A stretch of DNA of 64,000 bases, taken from contig CM073886.1 in the NCBI GenBank assembly GCA_037176705.1, positions 21,313,501 to 21,377,500 of the forward strand, written 5' to 3'. The stretch is from Molossus alvarezi. Lineage: Eukaryota > Chordata > Mammalia > Chiroptera > Molossidae. The first letter of the stretch is position 1, and each line of letters opens with the position of its first letter. The notes beneath the pieces were generated by a model that saw only the letters and a program-made list of their open reading frames with translations, had not been told where the DNA came from and searched no databases. Below, piece after piece: positions 45,001 to 56,449 of the stretch. The position numbers were made by a program, and so were the translations under genes.

Positions 45001-45927
45001 AAATTTGACCCGTGAATCCATAAAAATTCTAGAAGAAAATGTAGGCATCAAAATTTCGGACATCGTATGCAACAGAATTTTCACTGATACATCACCTAAG
45101 GTAACAGAACCAAAGGAAAAAATGAACACATGGGACTACATCAAACTAAAATCTTCTTCACAGCGAAAGAAACAATCATGAAAATGGAAAGGCAACCCAT
45201 TGTATGGGAGAACATCATTACCAATGATACATCAGATAAGGGGTTAATTTCCAAAATATATAGAGTGCTTATACAACTCAACAAAAAGAAGACAAAGAAC
45301 CCAATTAAAAAATGGGTAGAGGAGTTGAATTGACACCTCTCCAAACAGGACATACAAATGGCCAAGAGACATATGAAGAAATCCTCAACATTACTAATCA
45401 TCAGAGAGATGCAAATTAAAACAACAATGAGGTATCACCTCACACCTGTCAGAATGGCCGCCATCAACAAATCATCATATAACAAGTATTGGCAAGGGTG
45501 TGGAGAAAAGGGGACTCTAGTACACTGCTGGTGAGAATGCAGACTGGTGCAGCCACTATGGAAAACAATATGGTGTTACCTCAAAAAATTACAAATTGAA
45601 CTTCCATTTGACCCAGTGATCCCACTTCTAGGAATATACCCTAAGAAGCCTGAAACACCAATGAGAAAGAATATACATACCCCCATGTTTGTAGCAGCAC
45701 TATTTACAATAGCTAAGATCTGGAAAAAGCCCAAGTGTACATCAGTAGGCGAATGGATAAAAAAGCAGTGGTACATATACACAATGGAGTACTACGCAGC
45801 TGTAAGCAAGAAAGATCTCCTATCCTCTGAGACTTCATGGAGGGACCTGGAAAGTATCATCCTAAGTGAAACAAGCCATACAGAGAAAGACAAATATCAT
45901 GTGATGTCACTTATTTGTGGAATATAA
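42086..45927 (+). pseudogene. L1 ORF2 remnant
   Basis: Starts [10 protein letters not shown] at 42086, exactly 45 nt after the ORF1 stop as in the intact copy. Endonuclease piece 42410-42919 ([12 protein letters not shown]), palm piece 43387-43791 ([19 protein letters not shown]), a region near 44205 still encoding FADD, and a terminal piece 45547-45927 ending MSLICGI. Many stops and indels, plus an A-rich expansion at 43138-43165. Confidence 0.93.
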
Positions 45928-46173
45928 TGAACATAACAGTCTGAGGAAGGGTAGTCCCAGAGACGTGGAAGTGGGGTACAGACTGACAACCCTCAGAAGA
46001 GGGGGTGGTGGGGTTGGGAAGAGATGAACCACAGAACTTCTATGCATGTATGCATAACCAATGAACATGGACATCAAAGCAGGGGATGGGGTGGGGGGGT
46101 ATGGGCAGGAGGGTGCCAAGGGGGTAAAAAAGGAGAAACATGTATAAAAATAAATAAAAAATAAGGGATTGTT

Positions 46174-46228
46174 ATTTTAAACCAGTTTGGGGGTGGTTTG
46201 TTACACAGCAATACCTAACTGATACAGT
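46174..46228 (+). repeat. Ancient LTR-like repeat, right part
   Basis: 'ggtttgttacacagcaatac' and 'taactgatacag' complete the element begun at 39790. Confidence 0.6.
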
Positions 46229-46239
46229 GGTACATTGTA

Positions 46240-46321
46240 AGAGTACATGAATTACAAATCTACTAATTCAGAACCTGTGTTGATCTGGATTTTGGACTCC
46301 GGGCTTCCAGAACTATGAGAG
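46240..46321 (+). repeat. MLT1 LTR 3' end, left part
   Basis: 'gatctggattttggactccg' and 'ggcttccagaactatgagag' are the MLT1 3' region. It continues at 46616-46678 ('gttgttttaaatctc', 'caagaaactaatacag') after the SINE. Confidence 0.65.
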
Positions 46322-46331
46322 AACAATTTTT

Positions 46332-46393
46332 TAAAAAAATCCTCACCGAGAATATTTTTACATTTATCTTCAGATAGAGTGAGAGAGAGGGAG

Positions 46394-46443
<50 letters not shown>

Positions 46444-46605
46444 CATCAATGTGAAAGAGACATATCGACTCGTTGCCTCCTGCATCACACCAACCAGGGC
46501 TGGGACCAAACCATTGCCAAGGTACGTGCCCTTTATTGGAATCAAACCCTTGACTCTTTGGTGTGAGGGCTGACGCTCTAATCACTGAGCAAAACAGGCC
46601 AGGGC
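46332..46605 (-). mobile_element. VES-type SINE with target duplication
   Basis: Antisense copy with an expanded (GA)n tract (46379-46441). Flanked by aacaattttt at 46322-46331 and 46606-46615. Inserted in an MLT1 LTR. Confidence 0.9.
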
Positions 46606-46679
46606 AACAATTTTTCTGTTGTTTTAAATCTCTCGATTTGTGGCAATTTGTTACAGCAACCTCAAGAAACTAATACAGA

Positions 46680-47110
46680 ATCTAAACTTTTTTTATCTCA
46701 CGAACAGTTCAGAAAAGGATGACTTTTGACAAAAAAAAAAAATAAATAAAAAATAAAAAACCATTTTTGAAAACGTAGAGGGTATTGGGGACCCAACAGA
46801 CATCCCCAATAGTGATAAGTAAATGCTAGTTCTGGAGGGCAGCTGAGCTCTCAATGAGTGGTGTAGACACACACAGGGAGGGCAGGCCCAGTAGCTTTTC
46901 TGGGCCTTTCCCTTCCCAGACATGTGCAGCCCTGCGAGTATTCTTGCTGCTTTCTCCCACAGGAAGGCAACTAAGGCAATCTGATTTTACATCCATAGCA
47001 AGGCCTGATTTTTGCTGATGCAATGAAAAAAATCTTTGAAAGAACGGAAGTCTGCATTCACAAGTGCATCCGTGGGAGGATGGCTTTAGCTCAGGTTCAA
47101 GTGTGGGCCT
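46680..47110. other. No gene seen; A-rich run at 46730-46762
   Basis: Unassigned apart from a poly(A)/(taaa) stretch, which could be the tail of an unrecognised old insertion. Confidence 0.4.
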
Positions 47111-47114
47111 CGAT

Positions 47115-47237
47115 TCGGTAAAGTTTAACAAAACTTTGCTGAATGTCTATTCTGTTCCGGTCCCTGGACTGAGCCTTGGGGTTACTGAGATGAATAAAAC
47201 ACTGTTCCTCCTTTAGGAACTCACAGTCTGGTGGCAG
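47115..47237 (-). repeat. L2 fragment, antisense
   Basis: 'gaatgtctattctgttccgg', 'gggttactgagatgaataaa' and 'ggaactcacagtctggtggc' are antisense L2 3' text. Confidence 0.65.
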
Positions 47238-48088
47238 GAGTGAGAATTCATGCCCTGTGGCCCATTTTAAGCACATGTGCACATGCATGTAACTACATTT
47301 GTGTTTTTGCAGGTGTGTGCTCCCATGTACGTGTTAATGTAGGGTACACACCTGCCTGAGGGTATGAATGTGTGCATGCTTGGTGTGCAGGTCCATGTGT
47401 GTTTGCTTTGGTCCACACAAGCATCTGTATCCATGTGCAATTTGCACATGCATTTTCCAAGAGGAATGTTTTATCTTCTTTAGAAAAAGTTCTGGTATCT
47501 TTAGGCAGAAACGAATTGCTTTTCTTTTTTTCCCCATAGTCAAAGTTGGTCTCAACCAGGGCTTTGCACAGCTAACTGATATCAGCCCATTTTCAATTAA
47601 TATTTCATGCACAGGATGTTTCAGGAAGTAACTGGATGGCTAGTGGGATGACCACTGGATAAGCCTCCCAGATAACCTCTTACATTCTACCCTTGCCGAG
47701 ACCCTCCTTCACCTCCTGGTGTTATCTAGAAGCATGGACCATTTTGTCTCACTCTCTTTGCTGTGCCTCAGATAATCTAAAGCATCTTTATCTTTTGGGG
47801 TTTCTGTTGCTAAGCAGAATTGATGGGTATCCTGCCACCGAATCCAGGGAAGTTATATCCTTTGAGGACCCCACCCAGAGTCTGTAAATTTTATTGTGGG
47901 TTAGAAGTGAGAGGTGGATCTTAGGATTTAAAGGATCTAAGACCATCCAACTGAGGCACCTAAGTTCTCTCATGAGTCTGTAGAATTGTAAAGCCACTAA
48001 AAAGACTTGCCATTCGACTTTAGGAAAGAAAAAAGCTAGTATGTGGGGACAAAGCAACGAGGATCCGTGCCTTGGCCAGGAAATAGCA
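47238..48088. other. No gene seen; GT/CA-rich at 47270-47455
   Basis: 47270-47455 is rich in 'tgtgtg', 'catgtg' and 'gcatg' words on both strands, a decayed alternating purine-pyrimidine tract. The remainder is unassigned. Confidence 0.4.
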
Positions 48089-48178
48089 GAATCGAAGTCT
48101 GTGCTTAAGTCTCAGCCCTGCTTCCCATTGCTCTGCGACCTTTACCCAGTCATATCCCTCTCTGAGCTTTAGAGGGGC
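48089..48178 (+). repeat. MIR-like fragment
   Basis: 'ctctgcgacctttacccagt' followed by 'atccctctctgagcttt' follows MIR order. Confidence 0.5.
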
Positions 48179-48184
48179 TGGGCT

Positions 48185-48325
48185 AAGCCAGATAAATATT
48201 AGAAACACCTGACAGTACTGGTTAAAAAGAAAACTGCCTGGCCCCCACTCTAGAGGCACTGAAACAAACCTCCAGGGATGAAGTCTAAGAACCTGCGTTT
48301 TTATTATGCGTCCCATGTCATTCTC
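48185..48325 (+). repeat. MER5A-like element
   Basis: 'ttagaaacacctgacagtac', 'ctgcctggcccccactctag' and 'gaagtctaagaacctgcgtt' follow MER5A order. Confidence 0.6.
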
Positions 48326-48819
48326 CTGCCCTCTGGAGTTTGGAAACAAATGGACACATCAGCTTCTGAAATCCCTTTCAGGTACTCTGACTGTTATTCT
48401 GGGGAGAAAATATTTGCAGAGAACAGATGGGATTTTTTTCAAGGAAAAGAACTGAAACCTTACATCTCACAAGAAATAGAAAAAAATGAACTGTTGGAGG
48501 ATGAACCACATCAGCCTAGGAGGAAAGAGCCTGGGGCTGGGTGTCTGACCCAGAGTGTTGAAGCAAGGCGCCGGGTTCCAGGACCAGGGACACTCCTCCA
48601 GCATCTCCATGTCTATTCATCTGCCCAGCCCCTGTATCAGGGGAGCGTTCTGTCCCTTTAAGCATTTTGCATCCTAAATCAGAAGTGCTGCATTTCAATC
48701 AAGAGCTGTATTGTCCCGGTCTGGGCATCACACTCAACCGTCATTTTCCAGTCGTTGGTTTGCAAACCAGTTCACACAGGTGAGCCAGTCCATCCATATC
48801 ATTAAATGACCATAATAAT

Positions 48820-49005
48820 AATGACAGTGACTTAAGAGTTATGAAGCACTTATCTTACACCAGATGCTATGCTTAGCTTTTACAGAAATTAGCCCCCTTA
48901 ATCCTCGAAGCAGTTCTTTGAGATAGGTGCTATTATTATCCACATTTCAAAGATATGAACACTGAGGCCAAGAGAGGTGAAGTAACCTGCCCGGCGTAGG
49001 GCCTC
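48820..49005 (-). repeat. MIR SINE, antisense
   Basis: 'gttatgaagcacttatctta', 'ataggtgctattattatcca' and 'ctgaggccaagagaggtgaa' in antisense MIR order. Confidence 0.85.
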
Positions 49006-49784
49006 TGCTAGCCTGTAAGAGCCTCTGTGCAAATCAGAGGAAGAAACCCCTTTTGCGTTTGAACAAAATGGCTTTTTGGAAGACACAGCTCAACTGTATG
49101 CAGTTAGGCAAGTGGTTAGCATGGCCACATAAGGAGGAGGCAGCCCTTGATCCAGATGGATCCTATCCCAAACTGGCTTGCACAGTTTGGCAAACGTAGG
49201 GCAATCTGGATCTGGGCCCCGCTCACCAGCCCATTTGGGTGCACGTGTGCAGTGTACCAGCTGGGCAACCCCACCAAGTGGCCCGAGCACTGCTACTAAG
49301 TGGTGAGGCTTGGGGTTTGACCGTAAGCTTTCTGACTAGAGCCTGTGCTTTTGACCACAATAAATTTCAATTATTGGCACTATGTAAAGATAATATACAC
49401 TTTTCTTTCTTTTCACATAGGGAGATGTATGGTAGCCTTTCAGGGCACCGCAGGTGGGGGTGCATGGACGAGAGTGCAGGTCAGATCACCAGGGGTCCGG
49501 CCACTCAGCAGTACGCTGCCGGCTGCCAGAGTTTTGGTCATTGTAGCTTTAAATTATTTATTTTTTCTCAAGCAGATATTGTTAATGCATACACTCAATG
49601 GGCTGTTGGTTTAAAATCGGATATAAAAGAGATTGAGAGTCTGAACTACGTCTCACCGAGAAGCATGATCATTCTGCAAATGAGGCTCAAGATAGTCTTT
49701 ACCCATTTCCATAGGCAGCGTCCATCTGATCCGAATTCTTATTTAGCACATCTGGTATTCCAAAATGAATGTTAAGTAGAGAAA
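49006..49784. other. Repeat-poor unique block
   Basis: No repeat recognised. A 178-codon open frame (49239-49775, plus) has no recognisable domain and no clear coding bias. 49540-49740 is AT-rich unique text that might be conserved. Confidence 0.4.
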
Positions 49785-50870
49785 CTTTTATTAAGGACTC
49801 TCAAAACCCAACAGTAAAGAAACAAACAATCCAATTAGAAAATGGTCAAAAGACGCGAAGAGACATTCCACTGAAAAAGATACACAGATGGCAAATAAGC
49901 ACATAAAAAGATGCTTAACATCATTAGCTAGTGGAGAAATGCAAATTAAAACAATAATGGGATTTTACTACATACCTAGCAGAAAGGCTAAAATAAAAAA
50001 TAGTGATAACAACAAATGCTGACAAGAATAGGGAGAAACTGGGTCACTCAGATATTGCTGGTGGGAATGTAAAATGGTGCAGCCACTCTGGAAAATAGTT
50101 TGGCTGTCTTTTATAAACAAAACATGTGCTTTCCATATCGCCCTGCAGTTGCCTCATGGGCGATTATTTTAGAGAAATGAAAATTTATGTCTTTACAAAA
50201 ACCTATACACAAATGTTCACAGACACTTTATTTATATTAGCCCCCCAAAACAACCCAAATGGTTAAACAAACTGTGGTAAATCCATACAAAGGAATACCA
50301 CTCAGCAATAAAAAGGAATGAACTATTGTTCTCTGTATCTATTAGTCCGTTTATATATATGCAACAAATTGGATGGATCTTAAGAGAATTATGCTGAGTT
50401 CAAAAAGCCGATATCAAAAAGTTACATAATGTATAGTTCTAGTTATGTAACATTCTTGAAATAATAAAATTATAGAGATGAAAAGCCGATTAAGGTTTGT
50501 GAGGCGTTAGGGATATGGTGGGAGGGAAGTGGCTGTGGTTATAAAAGGTAGCACCAGGGAGCCTTGTGATGGAATAGGACTATATTTTGATTGTGGTGGT
50601 GGTTAAGCAAATCTACACACATGATAAAATTGCATAAGACACACATTGTATAAAACTACATAAAACTGGTGAAATCTGAATAAGTTCTGTGAATTGTATC
50701 AATGTCAATTCCTTGGTTGTGTTATTGCTCTAGAGTTATGCAAGATTATGCATAGCACATTATGCTATTATTGGGAAAAACTGACTGAAGTGTACCTGGG
50801 ACACCCTTATCTATTTTTCTATTTCTTATCAGTCTATTTGTAGTTATTTCAAGGTGCAAAGTTAAAAAAT
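49785..50870 (+). repeat. Old L1M fragment, ORF2 tail and 3' UTR
   Basis: 'caattagaaaatggtcaaaa', 'cattagctagtggagaaatg', 'ttgctggtgggaatgtaaaa', 'taccactcagcaataaaaag', 'atggatcttaagagaattat' and a long 3' UTR. Many stops. Confidence 0.85.
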
Positions 50871-51369
50871 ATACTTACGAAATATTTACACACTATCAGG
50901 CTACAGAAACTCTATAGTACAATATACAAATTGTGCAAATAATTATACTAAATAATACGCAGAAGTCAAAACAAGAAAAGTTACTTTAAATCACAATTGT
51001 ATCTGATTCAGTTTTTTATATGCTAAGAAAAAATATGATCCCACATTCAGATGTGGGGAAGGCAATCTAGATTCTCCACCCATGCCTCATTGTTTAGAAA
51101 TAAGACCTGTGCTAAAGAAATCCTCACACATAAGCACAGGGAATCACGTGTGAAAGAGGCAGGATAGTGAGAAGCTAGGGAAATTCCTTGACAAGTAGAA
51201 TAAGGAAAACAGACAAAATAATTAGACAGGGCCAACAATTTCAGCAATTTATAGCCAGCTAATGAATCACAAGATTTTATCTTCCCTAACTGAGGACACT
51301 TAGGAGAAAATGGTTTACACATTTCAGACCATTCTGGGGTAGACCAGTCTGGGTCCCAGATGCTCAACA
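50871..51369. other. No gene or clear repeat seen
   Basis: Unassigned sequence between an old L1 and a SINE. Confidence 0.4.
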
Positions 51370-51586
51370 TTATTGTGTTTTTAATTGATTTATTTTTTAG
51401 AGAGAAAGAGAAAGAGGGACAGAGAGAGAGAAACATCAATGAGAGAGAAACATTGATCAGCTGCCTCCTGCACGCCCCCCATTGGGATCGAGCCCAAAAC
51501 CAGGACTTGTGCCCTGACTAGGAATTGAACTGGTGACCTCTTGGTGCACGGGTTGAGGCTCAACAACTGAGCCACACTGGCTGGGC
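51370..51586 (-). mobile_element. VES-type SINE (younger subtype)
   Basis: Antisense: 'gattgatttattttttagag'-like tail, 'gatcagctgcctcctgcacg', 'gtgacctcttggtgcacggg' and 'gagccacactggctgggct'. Confidence 0.88.
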
Positions 51587-51689
51587 TCAATAACATTCTT
51601 TAAAAATAAAACTAACCAGAAAATAACCCTGGCCCCTTTATACACATATTCTGATGAATAAATATATTAAAGGATACACCTGAAAAACT

Positions 51690-52190
51690 AATGAATATTA
51701 TGTTGAGACCCTCCCCTGAGACCTCCCCTCATATTCCAGCCAGCCAAAGAAAGATAAAAAAGCCTCAAGACAAAGATACATCTTGGATCTTTGCTGTTGT
51801 TCTCCTACACTCTAAGGGACCCCATGAGACTTGCAACCAGGGGAACAGTGGGCAGCAGAAGCTCTACCTGAGCTCACCCCCTGAATCTGTCTCTAAGACA
51901 CCCTTTTTCTCTGACTTCCCAGTGAGCTAACAGCAGCCCCACTTTGGCTCACTTCTTTTACTGTGACTTCACTTCTCAGTGAGCCAAAGCAGCCTCACCT
52001 AGGCTCCATCCTGTTTCTTCTTCTACCATCATCCCTTCCTTTGTCTCGCTGTCCCCAGCTTTAGTAAATGTACTCTCAAAATCACTTGGACTACTTTGTG
52101 AAATCTTTCTCGCACAAAATCAAACACCCACACACTACTGGCAGGCCCTAGGTAGACCTGCCCCAGGCCCAGACCTCATCTGGTAACATG
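51690..52190 (+). repeat. Possible solo LTR of an endogenous retrovirus
   Basis: About 500 bp with LTR-like layout. A 5' half carries a roughly 50-bp direct repeat (units near 51913 and 51965, 'cagtgagctaacagcagccc' against 'cagtgagccaaagcagcctc'). A 3' half has 'ttagtaaatgtactctcaaa' and 'gtgaaatctttctcgcacaa', and it ends in ...taaca. No internal region, primer site or clear target duplication is seen, so the limits are guesses. Confidence 0.35.
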
Positions 52191-52414
52191 AAGATGCTAA
52201 TAGCCACACAATTTATAACATGGGGCTCGACTTTGTGGAATCTAGGCAGCAGTTAATAAGAATGAATATCTTTATGGACGAGCATGGAGAGATGCCAAAG
52301 ATCTTGGGTGAAATAGGAGCATGATATTTTTAAGTAACTTGCAAAATAGCAAGTTCTGTTTGTGATATATATAATGCATATCTATAATAGTATCACATAT
52401 ATACATACGTTTTA

Positions 52415-52626
52415 ATTATTTTTTCTTTATTGATTTTTAGAGAGAGAAGAAGGGAGAGGTAGAGAGATAGAAACATCAGTGAGAGAGAACATCGATTGGC
52501 TGCCTCCTGCATGCCCCCTATTGGGGATTTGGCCCACAACCTGGGCATGTGCCCTGACTGGGAATCGAATCGGTGACCTCTTGGTGCATGGGTTAACACT
52601 CAACCACTAAGCCAAACTAGCTGGGC
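52415..52626 (-). mobile_element. VES-type SINE (younger subtype)
   Basis: Antisense: 'ctttattgatttttagagag', 'gattggctgcctcctgcatg', 'gtgacctcttggtgcatggg' and 'aagccaaactagctgggc'. Followed by a (TA)n-rich run at 52667-52697. Confidence 0.88.
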
Positions 52627-52699
52627 TACATAAATGTTTTTATATAAGAAAAACAAAAAAACCACACAAATATATATATGTATATATATATATATGTAT

Positions 52700-53554
52700 A
52701 AATTAAAAAATTATCTGGAAAGATGTACTCCAAACTGATAGTAGATGTTCAAAGATGAGGTCAAACATTTGCCAAGCACCAAGCCTACAAAGATTAACTC
52801 CTTTAGTCCCCCGACAACCCCAGGAAGCAAACCCTGCTCTTGTAGACTCCACATGCCAACACGGCAGCATGGAGGTGAAAGTCAGATGCCCAAGGCCACA
52901 CATTGGAGCTGGGACTTTATCATGGTCTACCTGATTCCCAATTCACTGTGTGTATCTCCCCATCATGCCAACTTCAAACCCTCCTGCTGGTCCCCTGAAA
53001 ATGGTCATTCCAGGGTCTGAGAGAAAATGACTTTGCTGGAGACGGCAGCCACCAGTGAATCAAGGGGAAGAATGACTGACAGAAAGGCTGAGCAAGAGTC
53101 CAGGCCCCCACACCTCTGAGACCTTGCTTTCATTCTTCATAGGTCAAAGCTGTGATACATCAGGCCACTAGGCTCATAAAAGCAAAAGACGGCACAGACC
53201 TGTTGCTGTCAAACCTCCCTGTGTGGCTGGGACATGGATGCTCATCCCTGTCTAGGTGATGTCTTAGAAGGGTTGACTGGAGAGAGGGAGCCCCTGTGCA
53301 TCTCCTCTCTGGAACCTGGCTCTCTGGTATAAGGGAAGTGCCTGGGGTAGGGGAGGAGAAGGCAGAGAAAATAGGGGAGGGTGAAAAAGAGGGTCTCTGT
53401 TGAATGCTGCAGTGGAAGTGGCCTTCACCCCCAATCGGGGAATTTGATGAGGACAAGTAGGTGGGACTTGACTCTTCCAGGCTTCACTATAATGAGCTTC
53501 TCTATGACTGGAGCCAGATATTGAAGAGGTTAGGGAGCCTGCTTTTTAAATTTG
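52700..53554. other. MIR-like trace, then nothing recognised
   Basis: 52740-52920 has weak antisense MIR-like text ('gatgcccaaggccacacatt'). The remainder is unassigned. Confidence 0.35.
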
Positions 53555-53990
<436 letters not shown>

Positions 53991-54004
53991 CTCTTTCTCT
54001 GTTT

Positions 54005-54285
54005 AGTTTCAGTTCCAATGTCATCTCACATAGACACCTTCCCTGACACCCCTACACCAGGTTATAGGCACTCTTACCCTGTGAACTTCTCCTTGGTAGC
54101 ACCTCCCCCAACACAAATAGTAATCAGATAATTACTAGTGCGGTTAGCTATGTGATGTTTCTCCCTCCAGAATGTGAGCTTCATGAAGGCTAAGGCCACA
54201 TCTGTGCAGTTAGCTGTTGAATCTCCACTACCCAGTACAGTGTCCTGCACATAGCAGGTGCCCAGTGAACACAGATACATGGATC
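54005..54285 (+). repeat. L2 3' end
   Basis: 'caatgtcatctcacatagac', 'ccttccctgacacccctaca', 'gaatgtgagcttcatgaagg', 'gtcctgcacatagcaggtgc' and 'ccagtgaacaca' in L2 order. Confidence 0.8.
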
Positions 54286-54369
54286 CGCCCTAAGTGTACA
54301 ATAAAGTTTTCATGGTACTAAAAATGACTACACCGAACTATTTGGCAAGTCAGGATCTTCCTCCACTTT

Positions 54370-54490
54370 CTAATTTAACTATTTGTTATTTGATGTGTCC
54401 CCTACAATACGCAAGGCTTTTCCAAGCACTGGGAACACAGGGGTGATAACACAGACGCCATCCTGGTCCTCAAAAACAAAGCTCACTCTA
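54370..54490 (-). repeat. L2 fragment, antisense
   Basis: 'ttttccaagcactgggaaca' and 'ggggtgataacacagacgcc' are antisense L2 3' text. Confidence 0.6.
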
Positions 54491-54769
54491 GGATGGAGAG
54501 CCCCATGGTGGAGCTCTGGACAGTGAGACCTTGTATGAATGCGGCATAGGGTGGGTGTGCTGCTCTCTGAGGCTGGCAACTGGCTTCAGGTCACTTGTAG
54601 CCGAAGGTCCCCCAGAGGCTCCCAGGGAAGCCCATGTAAACCCAGCTCCTCTCTCCTGATTCTTGATTATCACAGTATTTAACTGCAGCCTCAAAGTCCC
54701 CTTCAAGGGAACCTGTTTGGCACCTTGGCAAAATACTTAAGTTGATGTCAGAAAAGAAATGGGTCTCTG

Positions 54770-54950
54770 TCCAGCTTCTTCTTAGATGTGACCTTGGGGA
54801 AGTTACCCAGACCCTCTAAGCCTTACTTTCTTCATTAACAAGCAGAGGTTGATCCCTACATCATAGGGTTTTTATGATGATTAAATAGATAATGTATATT
54901 ATGCATCAGGCTCATGGCTGAGTCCCTGGGACCTACTTCATAGAGGTGAG
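54770..54950 (+). repeat. MIR SINE
   Basis: 'gatgtgaccttggggaagtt', 'ctaagccttactttcttcat' and 'catcatagggtttttatgat' in MIR order. Confidence 0.8.
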
Positions 54951-54954
54951 GTCA

Positions 54955-55478
54955 CCTTCTCCTCTCTTTTATCATCATGTTCTCCCATTAAAAGATCTGG
55001 TGTATTTTGGGACCTCAGGGAGAACCATGAACGGTTGAAAACTCAATTCTAATGAACCTTCTGGGATTTCTGATAGAGTTCATTCCATGATCAGCACTCA
55101 GTGGGGCTTTGAGAAACAGACAAATCCAACACATTCCCTTAGCTTCTGTTCCAATGTCCCAGAAGGTTGATTTTCCTTCAAGATAAAGAATCACTTTGCC
55201 ACTTGAATGACAAAAATGGTATTTGTTTCCCTCTCTCCTCCTATCCTTTCTTGCTGTTTTTTCTCTCTTTGTCATTTTTTTTCCCTCTTTGAACAGATTG
55301 CTAATATCCCATCTTTCTTATCATAATCTTCATTGTTGTCATCCTCTGCCTTTCCATCAGGTACATTTTTCAGGGAGGCATATGACATAATTTAATGCCA
55401 CATCCATAATGTGGGGCATGACCTAAATGATTCTGCTGGTGCATTTTTCATTTTCTTCCCTTTCATTCCTGAATGTTT
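54955..55478. other. No gene or clear repeat seen
   Basis: Unassigned sequence. Confidence 0.4.
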
Positions 55479-55479
55479 A

Positions 55480-55985
55480 TAATGGGAGAGTGAATTGCAG
55501 CTAGGAGCACACAGGAAGGGAATTGGAAAATATGCCCTTTCTGGACTCGTGTAAGAACCACCTACTCAGTGTCTCCCCTGGGATGTCTGATAGTCATCTC
55601 AGATACAAGGAGCCCCAGACTAGACCACATACCCTGTTCTACCATCTCCTTCTCATGCTTGATGGCAACCCTGTCTTACCACAGCCAGTCCCTCAGCTAA
55701 TCCTGTTGGCTCTACTTTTAAAACATATCCAGAATTTAACCATTTTCATTGTTTCCTCTGCTCCTCCTGTGTTCTCCGCCTTCACTATCCCTCCTTCCAG
55801 TTCCTGGACAGCCTCTCAGTTGGTCTCTGCTTCCTTCTTTGCTCCCCCCCCTTCATGGTTTCTTCGCAACACAACCTCAGGGAACCATGGAAAACATAAG
55901 TCAAATCTTATCAATATCTTTTCCTTATTTAAAACCTGGCAATTCACTCAGTGTAAAAACCCAGTTTCTTAACAATACTGGTGTT
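55480..55985 (+). repeat. L2 LINE fragment (3' part of its ORF)
   Basis: 'gtccctcagctaatcctgtt', 'ggctctacttttaaaacata', 'tatccagaatttaaccattt', 'cagttggtctctgcttcctt' and 'aattcactcagtgtaaaaac' follow the L2 reverse-transcriptase 3' region. The open frame 55523-55972 is an L2 remnant, not a host gene. Confidence 0.75.
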
Positions 55986-55997
55986 TCATTCTCCCTC

Positions 55998-56222
55998 TGT
56001 GCAGTCACAATAATAGTAATACCTAGAGTTTATCATGTGTTTATAACATACCAGGTGCTCGGCTTGTATATACATCACTCACTCATCCCCACAATAATCC
56101 TGTCAGGGAGGCACTACCATTATCCCAATTTTACAGATAAGGAAACTGAGTCACAGAGCGAGTAGGTGACCTGCTTACAATCTACTTCTTGGAAGTGATG
56201 GGCCAGATTCACACCCACACAT
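55998..56222 (-). repeat. MIR SINE, antisense
   Basis: 'gtttatcatgtgtttataac', 'ccattatcccaattttacag' and 'aaggaaactgagtcacagag' in antisense MIR order. Confidence 0.85.
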
Positions 56223-56279
56223 TCTTGGTCACCCACTGTTTTTAGTGTTCACTAGCGGATTTTGCCTTCAGGCTTGATC

Positions 56280-56448
56280 ACAGTGGTGTAAAAGGAATAG
56301 GTTTTGAACTCTAGCTTTGTCCTTCGCTCATTGACCTTAGGCATGTCCCCTTCCCTTTCTGTATCCTAATTCTCCAGCCATAACATAGAATTTATAATAG
56401 TGTTGGTATCATCATGATGGTAAATGAGAGCACTGGAAAAATGCCTAT
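56280..56448 (+). repeat. MIR SINE
   Basis: 'ggttttgaactctagctttg' and 'cattgaccttaggcatgtcc' in MIR order. Confidence 0.65.
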
Positions 56449-56449
56449 T

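Larger units (their letters stand above)
40347..46159 (+). mobile_element. Full-length but inactive L1, plus strand
   Basis: About 5.8 kb: 5' UTR (40347-41166), ORF1 remnant, 45-nt spacer, ORF2 remnant, G-rich 3' UTR and a short A-rich tail. The 14-bp target duplication aataagggattgtt is at 40333-40346 and 46160-46173. The first 210 nt or so resemble the 5' end of the intact L1, but the rest of the 5' UTR is unrelated and has no tandem units. Several stops and frameshifts in both ORFs. Confidence 0.93.

Noticed and set aside
49239..49775. 178-codon plus-strand open frame
   Set aside because: No domain resemblance and no exon boundaries that make sense. Kept only as a unique block.
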